Source: Candidatus Aquidulcis sp.
GTDB taxonomy: Bacteria > Chloroflexota > Anaerolineae > UBA4142
Length of the DNA stretch: 58,160 nucleotides
NCBI GenBank assembly: GCA_020723345.1
Contig: DYJA01000035.1
Location: 1-58,160 of the forward strand
Direction: 5' to 3'
In this document: positions 1 to 6,808 of the stretch, piece by piece
How the letters are laid out: the number at the start of each line of letters is the position of its first letter
Numbering within the stretch: position 1 is the first letter of the stretch
Made by a program: the position numbers and the translations under genes
Notes under the pieces: model-generated
What the model saw: the letters and a program-made list of their open reading frames with translations, nothing else
Told to the model about the DNA's origin: nothing
Databases searched by the model: none

Positions 1-313
1 GCTTGAGCGGGATACGCCAATCTTTTTCCCACACCTCCTCGCGCGGACCGACTTGAACGGAGACGACGACGAAATCTGCGTTCGGCAGCGCCGCGCGGCG
101 ATCCGTTGACGCGTGGATTTGCATCCGCGCGTCCCACGCCGCGTTCATTCGTTCGGCGAGTTGCGTCATCGTCGCCAAGCCGGGCGCGTTGATGTCCACG
201 AGCCAGATTTCCGCGCCGCGCAATCGCCCCGAGCGAATGATCGTCGCGAGCGTGTTGAGTCCAAAAATCGCGCTGCCCGCGCCGATTAAAACGATTTTAG
301 GTGTTCGAGTCAT
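1..313 (-). CDS. GH4-family glycosidase, N-terminal part (runs off the window)
   Basis: Only the first ~104 residues are in the window; the gene continues past base 1. The ATG is the reverse complement of the CAT at 311-313. The protein begins MTRTPKIVLIGAGSAIFG and continues with a Rossmann-type dinucleotide fold, including an acidic end of strand two (EIWLVDIN). GH4 enzymes bind NAD and a divalent metal and cleave alpha- or beta-glycosides, often phosphorylated ones, by a redox-elimination mechanism. The gene is last in the visible operon, downstream of nagB and an ABC importer. E. coli chbF, the chitobiose-phosphate hydrolase, is also GH4. Substrate cannot be fixed from this fragment; alpha-glucosidase and alpha-galacturonidase members start the same way. 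Confidence 0.8.
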   Translation of the reverse strand, partial: MTRTPKIVLIGAGSAIFGLNTLATIIRSGRLRGAEIWLVDINAPGLATMTQLAERMNAAWDARMQIHASTDRRAALPNADFVVVSVQVGPREEVWEKDWRIPLK

Positions 314-331
314 ATTCACTCTTCTCGTTGA

Positions 332-388
332 AGGATGAAGGATGAAAACAATCTTCCGCTTTTTCATCCTTCCGCCTTCATCCTTCTG
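332..388. repeat. Mirrored-word repeat (AAGGATG type)
   Basis: On the plus strand AAGGATGAAGGATGAAAA is followed a few bases later by TTTTCATCCTTCC and TTCATCCTT, its imperfect reverse complement. It fills the gap between the GH4 and NagB-like genes. It is one of many short stuttered inverted repeats in this window, each built from a different word. Confidence 0.6.
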
Positions 389-391
389 CCT

Positions 392-1333
392 TTATGCCGC
401 GGTTCCCGGTATTGGCGCTTGCGCGGTGTTCTGATCTGTGATGATCGCGTAATCCGGATGACCTTGCAAAAGTGTGACGGGATAATCCACATCCTCATCG
501 CCCATCAGCGCGATTCGCAACACGGTACGCTGCCACGTTCCGCCTTGACAGTACAACCGAATCCGGCGCGACGCGAGAATGTCGCGCATACCGAGCGTGA
601 CTGCCATCGGCGGGATCGCGGCGGGGTTGCCGCCGGTCGCGCGCGCGCTGTTCATCACGATGGTTTCCGGTTCGAGTTGAACGAGGCGCGTGAGCGAATT
701 GCGGAATTCCTCCGGCGTCAACTTGAACCAGCGCGAAATCGGCGGCTCGTTGAACGCGACGTGTCCGTGATAGCCGACGCCGCCGTAGCACGTGTCAATC
801 CCGCCGAGTTCCGCGATGCGCGCGCTGATGCGATCCAGATTGAGCGGATCGGGAAAATGGATGTGCGCGTCGGGAATCCGCAAATCGGGATCGAGTTGGT
901 CGAAGAGCGCGCGGCGGATGAATCCTTCGAAACTGAGCGGGTGATCGCGCGAGACCGCGCGTCCTTGCCAATCGCAGTACTCGTCCATGTTGAACGTGAA
1001 AACATCGCGCCAACTGATGCGCTCGGCGTTGCAGAGGTGCGCGAGAATCGGGTACTGGTCAACGGGTCCGACCGGCAAGATCAGGCGCGTCGGTTTGCTC
1101 GCCGCGTTGTTCGCATCGATCTCGTCGGCGATGCTGCGCGCAAAGTGCTGAAAGAGCGCGGGCAAATCGGAAACGATTTCGACGCGCACCTTGCTTGCGC
1201 GCGCGAGTTCGGACGCGGGAACAGTCAACAGTGAACAGTCAACAGTCAACAGTATCCGCATACTGTTCACCGTTGACTGTTCACTGTTCATCTTTAACTG
1301 CTCACTGTTCACTGTTGACTGTTCACTGTTCAT
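392..1333 (-). CDS. nagB: Glucosamine-6-phosphate deaminase/isomerase family protein
   Basis: The protein belongs to the NagB/6-phosphogluconolactonase family. The NagB signatures are present: FNMDEY near the middle, then RDHPLSFEGF, and GVGYHGHVAFNEP, which carries the catalytic His and Glu of the family. NagB converts glucosamine-6-phosphate to fructose-6-phosphate and ammonia in the cytoplasm. The first ~38 residues are not family sequence; they are the translation of a mirrored repeat (1222-1333). An SD-like GGAGG ten bases upstream, inside the end of the permease gene, favours the ATG at 1333, so the repeat seems to have entered just after the native start. An internal GTG at 1189, giving 265 residues, is the alternative start and lacks a clear SD. 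It follows the permease gene with 3 bases between. Confidence 0.8.
   Translation of the reverse strand: MNSEQSTVNSEQLKMNSEQSTVNSMRILLTVDCSLLTVPASELARASKVRVEIVSDLPALFQHFARSIADEIDANNAASKPTRLILPVGPVDQYPILAHLCNAERISWRDVFTFNMDEYCDWQGRAVSRDHPLSFEGFIRRALFDQLDPDLRIPDAHIHFPDPLNLDRISARIAELGGIDTCYGGVGYHGHVAFNEPPISRWFKLTPEEFRNSLTRLVQLEPETIVMNSARATGGNPAAIPPMAVTLGMRDILASRRIRLYCQGGTWQRTVLRIALMGDEDVDYPVTLLQGHPDYAIITDQNTAQAPIPGTAA
1222..1333. repeat. Mirrored-word repeat inside the 5' end of nagB
   Basis: The plus strand carries repeated AACAGTCAACAGTGAACAG words up to about 1252. After a short centre come the reverse-complement words, such as ACTGTTCACTGTTGACTGTT, to 1333. The whole block stays open in the nagB reading frame and adds about 38 residues to the N-terminus. 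Confidence 0.75.
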
Positions 1334-1336
1334 GGG

Positions 1337-2275
1337 TCAACGTCCTCCAAAGCCGGTGAGGTGAATGCCCTGGACAAAGTAGCGCTGCGCGATGAAAAAG
1401 ATAATGATCATCGGAATCAACGCGAAGGTGCCGGAGGCAAACACGATTTCCCACGAGGTGGCGTAGTACTGATCGTTGAACGCGCGAATCGCGACCGCGA
1501 TCGTCCACGTGTTGATGTTGCTCAGATAGATCAGCGGTTCGAGGAAATCGGAATAGTGATACAAGAAACTGAAAATGATCACCGAGACGAGCGCGGGCTT
1601 GGACAACGGCAAAATGATCTGCCACAGGATACGGAACGTGGACGCGCCGTCAATCCGCGCGGCGTCCTCCAACTCAACCGGGATGCTCAAAAAGAATTGT
1701 CGCAGCAAGAAGATGTAGAACCCGTATATCGCGAACCAGGGCGGAACGACGAGCGGCAGAAATGTGTTGATCCACTTGAAACCGAAAATCGCCGGAAAGA
1801 TTTTGCTGAACATGATAAAGCGCGGCACCAGCAAGACGATGCCGGGCAGCATCATCGTCGCGATCAGCAGCGCGAAGAAAATGCTCTTGCCGGGCCAGTC
1901 CATCCGCGCGAACGCGTAGGCGACGAAGACCGATGAGACGACGGTACCCAGCACGGCGAGGAATGACACAACGGCGGTGTTCCACATATTCAGCCACAAC
2001 GGCGCGCGCTCGAACGCGTCCGCGTAGTTTGCCCAGCGCGGTGTTTCGGGAAGCCATTGCATTGGCACGGCGAAGACCTCGGTGGATGCTTTGAGCGACG
2101 ACGAGATCATCCACAGCACGGGAACAATCGCCATCAACGACAAGAGGATCAGCGTCGCGTGGATCAGAATGCGTCCGATGACGTGACCGATGAGGCGACG
2201 CATACGTGCCTGACGGGCGTGCGCGGCAGCAGCATCGGAGCGTGTGAACGTTGCGGATGTAGATTGGTTTTCCAT
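1337..2275 (-). CDS. Sugar ABC transporter permease (MalG/CUT1 type)
   Basis: A 312-residue inner-membrane permease with about six transmembrane segments. A short basic cytoplasmic N-terminus (RQARMRRLIGHVIGR) precedes the first. The EAA loop that contacts the ATPase is visible as EDAARIDGASTFRILWQII, in its usual place before the last segments. Such proteins form a heterodimer with a MalF-type partner and import oligosaccharides delivered by a lipoprotein. The start codon directly abuts the stop of the upstream malF-like gene, implying coupled translation, and nagB follows after 3 bases. No ATPase gene is in this operon. Confidence 0.9.
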   Translation of the reverse strand: MENQSTSATFTRSDAAAAHARQARMRRLIGHVIGRILIHATLILLSLMAIVPVLWMISSSLKASTEVFAVPMQWLPETPRWANYADAFERAPLWLNMWNTAVVSFLAVLGTVVSSVFVAYAFARMDWPGKSIFFALLIATMMLPGIVLLVPRFIMFSKIFPAIFGFKWINTFLPLVVPPWFAIYGFYIFLLRQFFLSIPVELEDAARIDGASTFRILWQIILPLSKPALVSVIIFSFLYHYSDFLEPLIYLSNINTWTIAVAIRAFNDQYYATSWEIVFASGTFALIPMIIIFFIAQRYFVQGIHLTGFGGR

Positions 2276-3199
2276 CTAGCCCCCCTCGTAATAAACCCAG
2301 CGTTCCGACATTCGGAACTGGATGATCGTAAAAATAACGATCACAAGAAACAGCAGCCAGGCAAGCGTCGCCGAGTAGCCCATATTCAAATACTCGAAAC
2401 CTTGCCGATAAATGTACAGCACCATAAACAAAGTCGCGTCTTGCGGACCGCCCTTGGTCATGATCAGCGCGGGCGCAAAGACCTGGAACGAGTTGATGAT
2501 GCCGACGACCAAATTGAAAAAAATCGTCGGAGTCATCAACGGCACGGTGATATTCCAAAAGCGTTGCAGGATGCCCGCGCCGTCAATCGCCGCGGCTTCC
2601 TTCAGCGATTCGGGCACGTTCTGCAAGCCCGCGAGGAACACGACCATCATCGTGCCCATACTCCAAATCCGCATGAAAATGAACGCGCCCAACGCGAGTT
2701 CTGTTTCGAACAACCATGCGCGCGGCGCGATGCCGAACCAGCGCAAGAATTCGTTGATGATGCCGAAATCGGGATGATATGCGCGCTGCCAGATGAACGC
2801 GCTGACGACGATCGGCACGATGACCGGCAAATACAGCGCAGTGCGATAGAAATTGCGAAAGTTTATTTTCTCGTTCAGCAGGATCGCCAGGAAAAACGCA
2901 AACACGACCTGGATGATCGTGCTGACGAACGCGTACATGCCCGTCGCCCACATCGACGCGCCCGCTTTGGGATCGGCAAATAGTTGCAGAATGTTGCCCA
3001 GCCCGATAAATTCCGGTTCGGTGAGCAAGTTCCATTTATGAAAGACGAGATAGATCGAGAATGCCATCGGAAACGCGATGAAGACTACAAAGCCGATGAT
3101 GAATGGCGCGGCAAACAGATACCCCTCGATCCATCGCGCGATTTGCGCTTTGGAGGGTTTCGGTTTGCCGATGGCTTGGCTGCGTGCGAGTATGGTCAT
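2276..3199 (-). CDS. Sugar ABC transporter permease (MalF/CUT1 type)
   Basis: MalF-type permease of 307 residues from the chosen start, with six predicted membrane spans and the EAA-loop motif KEAAAIDGAGILQRFWNI. I place the start at the ATG read from 3199 because GGAGG (the reverse complement of 3205-3209) lies five bases upstream. An in-frame start at 3223 would add eight residues without a better ribosome site. It pairs with the adjacent MalG-type permease and the lipoprotein encoded upstream. A large inverted repeat separates it from the binding-protein gene, a common arrangement that lets the binding protein be made in excess. Confidence 0.9.
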   Translation of the reverse strand: MTILARSQAIGKPKPSKAQIARWIEGYLFAAPFIIGFVVFIAFPMAFSIYLVFHKWNLLTEPEFIGLGNILQLFADPKAGASMWATGMYAFVSTIIQVVFAFFLAILLNEKINFRNFYRTALYLPVIVPIVVSAFIWQRAYHPDFGIINEFLRWFGIAPRAWLFETELALGAFIFMRIWSMGTMMVVFLAGLQNVPESLKEAAAIDGAGILQRFWNITVPLMTPTIFFNLVVGIINSFQVFAPALIMTKGGPQDATLFMVLYIYRQGFEYLNMGYSATLAWLLFLVIVIFTIIQFRMSERWVYYEGG

Positions 3200-3227
3200 T
3201 GGTGCCTCCGCCCTGTGCGACATTTGA

Positions 3228-3254
3228 TAGGGGCAACGCGCGCGTCGCCCCTGT
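3228..3254. repeat. Small palindromic element
   Basis: GGGGCAACGCGCGCGTCGCCCC is a near-perfect palindrome just upstream of the malF-like gene. It shares the GGGGC-GACGCG core with the hairpin at 49891-49929, so it may belong to a dispersed family. Confidence 0.5.
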
Positions 3255-3256
3255 GA

Positions 3257-3372
3257 TCAATACCTTCGTCAATTTACGCCCACGCTGATTTTTCCCCACT
3301 GATCGAAGGGAACGCGGGCGATTCTCTCTGCGTTCTATTCTATCAGTGGGGAAATCTTGGCGAAGGTATTGA
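3257..3372. repeat. Large interrupted inverted repeat between binding protein and permease
   Basis: The outer arms are TCAATACCTTCG (3257-3268) and CGAAGGTATTGA (3361-3372). The inner arms are ATTTTTCCCCACTGAT (3288-3303) and ATCAGTGGGGAAAT (3342-3355). In the minus-strand transcript it lies right after the stop of the binding-protein gene. It could stop RNA decay or act as a partial terminator, lowering permease relative to binding-protein expression. Confidence 0.65.
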
Positions 3373-3386
3373 CGACGTTGGAAGAT

Positions 3387-4790
3387 CTATTTGGGTTTCT
3401 TCGCCCAGTAGTCGTCAAGCATCTTTTGGACGGCTTGATCAACTTTGGGGAGCACCTCGGCGGCTGTCGCTTTGTTCGCGAGCAGCGGATCCCAGCCGAT
3501 GGGCTTGACCGCTTCGTTCCAGAACTGCGCGCGGTTCATTCCGCACACGACATCCACGACGCCGTTGTTGAATCCGGTGACGAGCGCCTTGTAGTTTTCC
3601 ACGCCGTATTCTTGCTTGATGATGGGGCCATAGTACGATTCGACGAGCGCGGGATTGTTCGGCATACGACCGCTCAGTTTCGAGAAGATCTTTTGTCCTT
3701 CTTCGCCGCCCATGAATTTGAGACATTCCCACGACGCCGCTTCGCGCGCCGCGTCGGTCTTCATGATGACGACGCCTTCGACCCAGCCGCGATGCGGTCG
3801 TTTGCCATCTTGTTGCTTGGGCATCAACACCACGTCGAAGGGCACGTCCTTCTTTTCGTCGCGCAACTTGGGGCTGCTCATTTGCGGGAAGAACCAGGGC
3901 CCTTCGTACTTCATCGCCGCGGAGCCGGCGTTGAGACTGCCCGATCCGGCGTCCAGATCGGCGGGTGTCGGCGAGATCTTGGACTTGAAGTAAAAGTCGG
4001 ACGCGACCTCTTGGATGATCTTGACGATCTCGGGTTGGTTGAACGTGGATTTCTTTGGTTCGATGAGCGTGTCGAATTCCTGCTTGCCCGTGCCGCGAAT
4101 CCAGTGAATGTCGCGGAACCAGTTGCCGTTTGCCTGATAGCCGAATTGTTTTTTGCCGCCGACGGGCTTGGTCAGTTTCTGCGCGATTTCGAGGAACTGT
4201 TCGTACGTCCAGTCGTCGGTGGGGTACTTGACGCCGGCTTCGTCGAACAGTTTCTTGCTGTAGAACATCACCATCGTGGCGAGTTGCATCGGCATCAGCC
4301 AGGTCTTGCCGTCGCGAATCGCGTAATCGGTGACGGCTTTGAGTTGGGGCCACGCGTACGAAAAGTTGTCGCGCTTGATCCAGTCGTCCAGCGGCACGAT
4401 CGTCTTGGTGTCGGCGAACGGTTGAAAGCCCCAGCCCTGCATGCTGACGATTTCGGGCTGCGCGCCGCCAGCGATCTGAGTCTGGATCTTGGTGTAGTAC
4501 GTCTCGTCGTTCGGCGCGAAGGTGACTTGGACTTTGATCTTGTCCTGCACCGCCATGAACTGCTTGATGGTCGCGTCAAAGGGTGGCACATCGGCTTGCC
4601 CAAACGCCATGAGATTCACGGTCGCGGGCGCGATGGTTGGCTTGGCGGCGGGCGCGGCAGCCGCGGGCGCTTTGGTTGGTTCAGGCGCGGGACCGCAACT
4701 GGCAAGCACAGCGGCGGTCACAACGGCTTGACCGCTCAGCGCGAGAAACTCGCGGCGCGTGAATTTGCGGGATGTGGATTTTTCGTCCAT
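3387..4790 (-). CDS. ABC sugar-binding lipoprotein (Tat-type signal)
   Basis: A 467-residue extracellular solute-binding protein of family 1. The N-terminus carries a twin-arginine motif (FTRREFLALSG, residues ~10-20), a hydrophobic stretch and a lipobox ending LASC near residue 32. This suggests folded export followed by lipid anchoring. An Ala/Pro/Thr linker (to ~residue 55) leads into the ligand-binding domain, which opens with VNLMAFGQADVPPFD and includes WTYEQFLEIAQKLTKP. It should capture an oligosaccharide for the two permeases downstream. The ligand is unknown; the neighbouring ChbG, NagB and GH4 homologues suggest an amino-sugar oligomer. Confidence 0.9.
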   Translation of the reverse strand: MDEKSTSRKFTRREFLALSGQAVVTAAVLASCGPAPEPTKAPAAAAPAAKPTIAPATVNLMAFGQADVPPFDATIKQFMAVQDKIKVQVTFAPNDETYYTKIQTQIAGGAQPEIVSMQGWGFQPFADTKTIVPLDDWIKRDNFSYAWPQLKAVTDYAIRDGKTWLMPMQLATMVMFYSKKLFDEAGVKYPTDDWTYEQFLEIAQKLTKPVGGKKQFGYQANGNWFRDIHWIRGTGKQEFDTLIEPKKSTFNQPEIVKIIQEVASDFYFKSKISPTPADLDAGSGSLNAGSAAMKYEGPWFFPQMSSPKLRDEKKDVPFDVVLMPKQQDGKRPHRGWVEGVVIMKTDAAREAASWECLKFMGGEEGQKIFSKLSGRMPNNPALVESYYGPIIKQEYGVENYKALVTGFNNGVVDVVCGMNRAQFWNEAVKPIGWDPLLANKATAAEVLPKVDQAVQKMLDDYWAKKPK

Positions 4791-4863
4791 GGATTCTCCT
4801 CCTAGAGAAGTGTGAGTCGATCAATCAGTTGACTGCGTTGTCGTTTGATTCGATGCGTTTGGC

Positions 4864-5784
4864 TCATCCTCCTTTCCTTTCTGATGGCTGCGTGTCCAGG
4901 TTCGCGCGAAATAGATCGCGCAGACGCCGATAGCCAATGAGTTGAATGTTTTGACTCGCCACGTAATCGCGGAATGATGAATCTTGTAACAAGTTGTACT
5001 CATCCACGCGGAAAAACCCGCGCGCCGGATTGATCGCTTCGATGTCGCCGGGCGCGTTGGGGTGGAGCGAAATGAAAGTCAGCCCGGCAGGAATGTCGGC
5101 AACCATCGCGCGATAGGCGGCGTTACATTCCGCGCTCGGTACGGCGGGCGAGATGAAAAAATGATCCACGATTGGCATGCCCAAATTCTCCAACCGCGCA
5201 ATCAGCGCTTGGTGAATTGACAGATCGAGATTGGGAATACCGAGCGCGGTTTTGAATATATCGATCTGGCGCGGATCGAGCACCGGCAGCCGATATTCGA
5301 TGCCGAGCCGCGCGTAAATTTCCATCGCGCCGGGAATCAACGCGACGCCCATGTGCGTGTCGAGATGCGTCACATCGATGCCCGCCGCGAGCGCGGTTTC
5401 GATCTGCGCGCGAAATTCCGCTTCGACCGCTTTGAGATTCAAGTGTTCCGCGGCTTGATGCGTTCGATGATAAAAGTACCCTTCCGCGTCGATCAATCCC
5501 GACGCGCGGTCGCGCGTAGAGATCGGGCCCCAGCGATAATATTTCCATTCGCTCGTCAGAGTCAGGTGGACGCCCAAATCCAGTTCGGGATGATCGCGCG
5601 CGAGCGCGGCGGTTTCCAGAAACCAGGGACAAGGCACCATCACCGAGCCGCACGAAATCAACCCGCGTTGCGAAAGTTCCAGGAACGCGACGTTCGTGCC
5701 GTGACACATTCCAACGTCGTCGGCGTGAAAAATGACGACGCGGTCAGAAGGCGCAAGCCCAAGTTGGGTCAACACAGGATCCAT
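4864..5784 (-). CDS. ChbG/YdjC-family carbohydrate deacetylase
   Basis: The protein of 306 residues starts at the ATG read from 5784, with a GGAGA ribosome site ten bases upstream. The reading frame stays open further upstream, but that part overlaps the regulator gene and lacks family sequence. Metal-binding motifs of the family are visible: HADDVGM (residues 20-26) and THLDTHMG in the middle. ChbG removes an acetyl group from chitooligosaccharides, and relatives act on other N-acetylated sugars. Its place between the regulator and the binding protein, with NagB and GH4 downstream, supports amino-sugar catabolism. A proline- and glycine-rich C-terminus ends QPSERKGG. Confidence 0.88.
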   Translation of the reverse strand: MDPVLTQLGLAPSDRVVIFHADDVGMCHGTNVAFLELSQRGLISCGSVMVPCPWFLETAALARDHPELDLGVHLTLTSEWKYYRWGPISTRDRASGLIDAEGYFYHRTHQAAEHLNLKAVEAEFRAQIETALAAGIDVTHLDTHMGVALIPGAMEIYARLGIEYRLPVLDPRQIDIFKTALGIPNLDLSIHQALIARLENLGMPIVDHFFISPAVPSAECNAAYRAMVADIPAGLTFISLHPNAPGDIEAINPARGFFRVDEYNLLQDSSFRDYVASQNIQLIGYRRLRDLFRANLDTQPSERKGG

Positions 5785-5810
5785 AAGCGATTTTTCTCCG
5801 GGGGCTTTGT

Positions 5811-6542
5811 TCAAACGCCATGCCGCGCGAGGCGGATTTTGTATTCGTATCGATCGCTGCGATAGAACGTCGTCGTGAATTCGATGGGACGCATTTCGGT
5901 AGTGTAGGTGAGGCGGCGGCGGACGAGGAGCGGCGCGTTGCGGGAGACGCCGAGTTTGCGCGCGAGGTCGGCGTCCGCGCTCGCCGCGCTGATCGATTCG
6001 TCGGCTTCGATAAGTGGGGTGTGCAACGCGTTCTCGACGATTTCGTACAACGGCACGCGATTGAGGTCTTGCTGCGCGAGTTGTGCGCCGAGGTCGCAAT
6101 TCCAGTATCCGCGCGCGACGGCAATCGGCTCGCCGTTCGCGATCTGAATGCGTTCGATCAAGTACGCTTGTTGCTTGGCGGAGAGTTTGAGGGCTTGGCG
6201 GATCTCGTAGGGCGGGGTCGTCAACTCGGCGCGCACGAGTTTGAATTGCGGCGTAATGTGGCGGTTTTGCATTTCTTCCGCAAACGAAGTGAGCCGCGCG
6301 AGCCGCTCTTCCAATTTCGCGCGTTTGACGAAGGTGCCTTTGCCGGCTTTGCGATAAATCCAACCTTCGAGCACGAGATCGCGCACGGCGCGGCGGACCG
6401 TCGTGCTACTCAGATTGTAGCGGCGCATCAATTCGTGTTCGGTCGGCAGCGCGTCGCCGGGTTTGTAGACGCCCTGCGCGATGTCGTCGCGCAAGATTTC
6501 TTCCAGCCAGCGATAGTAGGGCGAAAAGCGTGGGGTGGGCAC
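5811..6542 (-). CDS. GntR-family regulator with UTRA domain (HutC type)
   Basis: A winged-helix domain lies near the N-terminus (PTEHELMRRYNLSSTTVRRA) with the wing at GWIYRKAGKGTFV. A UTRA effector-binding domain follows to the end (RRRLTYTTEMRPIEFTTTFY). Such regulators sense a sugar or sugar phosphate and usually repress their own operon. I choose the GTG at 6542: it has GAGGGAGA six bases upstream and sits about 39 bases after the predicted transcription start. The ATG at 6575 falls inside the operator and almost on the transcription start. The gene is first of the amino-sugar operon and probably autoregulated. Confidence 0.9.
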   Translation of the reverse strand: MPTPRFSPYYRWLEEILRDDIAQGVYKPGDALPTEHELMRRYNLSSTTVRRAVRDLVLEGWIYRKAGKGTFVKRAKLEERLARLTSFAEEMQNRHITPQFKLVRAELTTPPYEIRQALKLSAKQQAYLIERIQIANGEPIAVARGYWNCDLGAQLAQQDLNRVPLYEIVENALHTPLIEADESISAASADADLARKLGVSRNAPLLVRRRLTYTTEMRPIEFTTTFYRSDRYEYKIRLARHGV

Positions 6543-6565
6543 TCTGGTTCTCCCTCGAACTGCAA

Positions 6566-6587
6566 AATAGTGCATTAGTGCACTATT
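6566..6587. promoter_or_regulatory. Perfect inverted-repeat operator for the GntR-family regulator
   Basis: Arms AATAGTGCA (6566-6574) and TGCACTATT (6579-6587) are exact reverse complements around a 4-base spacer. The site lies immediately downstream of the -10 box and covers the expected transcription start, a classical repressor position. The regulator gene begins 24 bases further on. Confidence 0.85.
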
Positions 6588-6616
6588 ATTATAGCACGAA
6601 GGCGAACCGGTGTCAA
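6588..6616 (-). promoter_or_regulatory. Consensus promoter of the GntR-led operon
   Basis: Read on the minus strand: TTGACA (6616-6611), 17-base spacer, TATAAT (6593-6588). Both boxes are perfect housekeeping-sigma consensus. It drives the operon from the regulator to the GH4 gene. Confidence 0.9.
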
Positions 6617-6643
6617 TACTCGCGGAGTTCTATTTCGGGCTTT

Positions 6644-6758
6644 GTCAAAGTCAGGTGTAGGTTGTCATTTCGAGCGGAGCGAGAAATCTCCGCCTAGGCA
6701 GCCGAGATTTCTCGTCGGCACAAACCGCCTCCTCGAAATGACAATGACAAAGCCCTAA
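6644..6758. repeat. Long inverted repeat element (GTCATTTCGAG type)
   Basis: GGCTTTGTCA and GTCATTTCGAGCGGAGCGAG on the left are mirrored by CGAAATGACAATGACAAAGCC on the right, with an inner pair around GAGAAATCTC/GAGATTTCTC. The element can fold into one long hairpin. It separates the two sugar operons and may end transcription coming from either side. A related half element (GCGAGAAATCTCGAAT) occurs near 30178. Confidence 0.7.
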
Positions 6759-6808
6759 GTTCTATTTCATCGAGAAAATCGAAACTCGAAATCCAGAACT
6801 TGGCGTCT

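Noticed and set aside
3357-4805. A 482-codon plus-strand frame opposite the binding-protein gene
   Set aside because: It mirrors a well-supported lipoprotein gene with signal and lipobox, and its product has no recognisable family.
5785-6363. Extension of the deacetylase frame upstream to 6363
   Set aside because: The added 193 residues overlap the GntR gene on the same strand in another frame and are Arg-rich shadow sequence. The ATG at 5784 has a ribosome site and begins family sequence.
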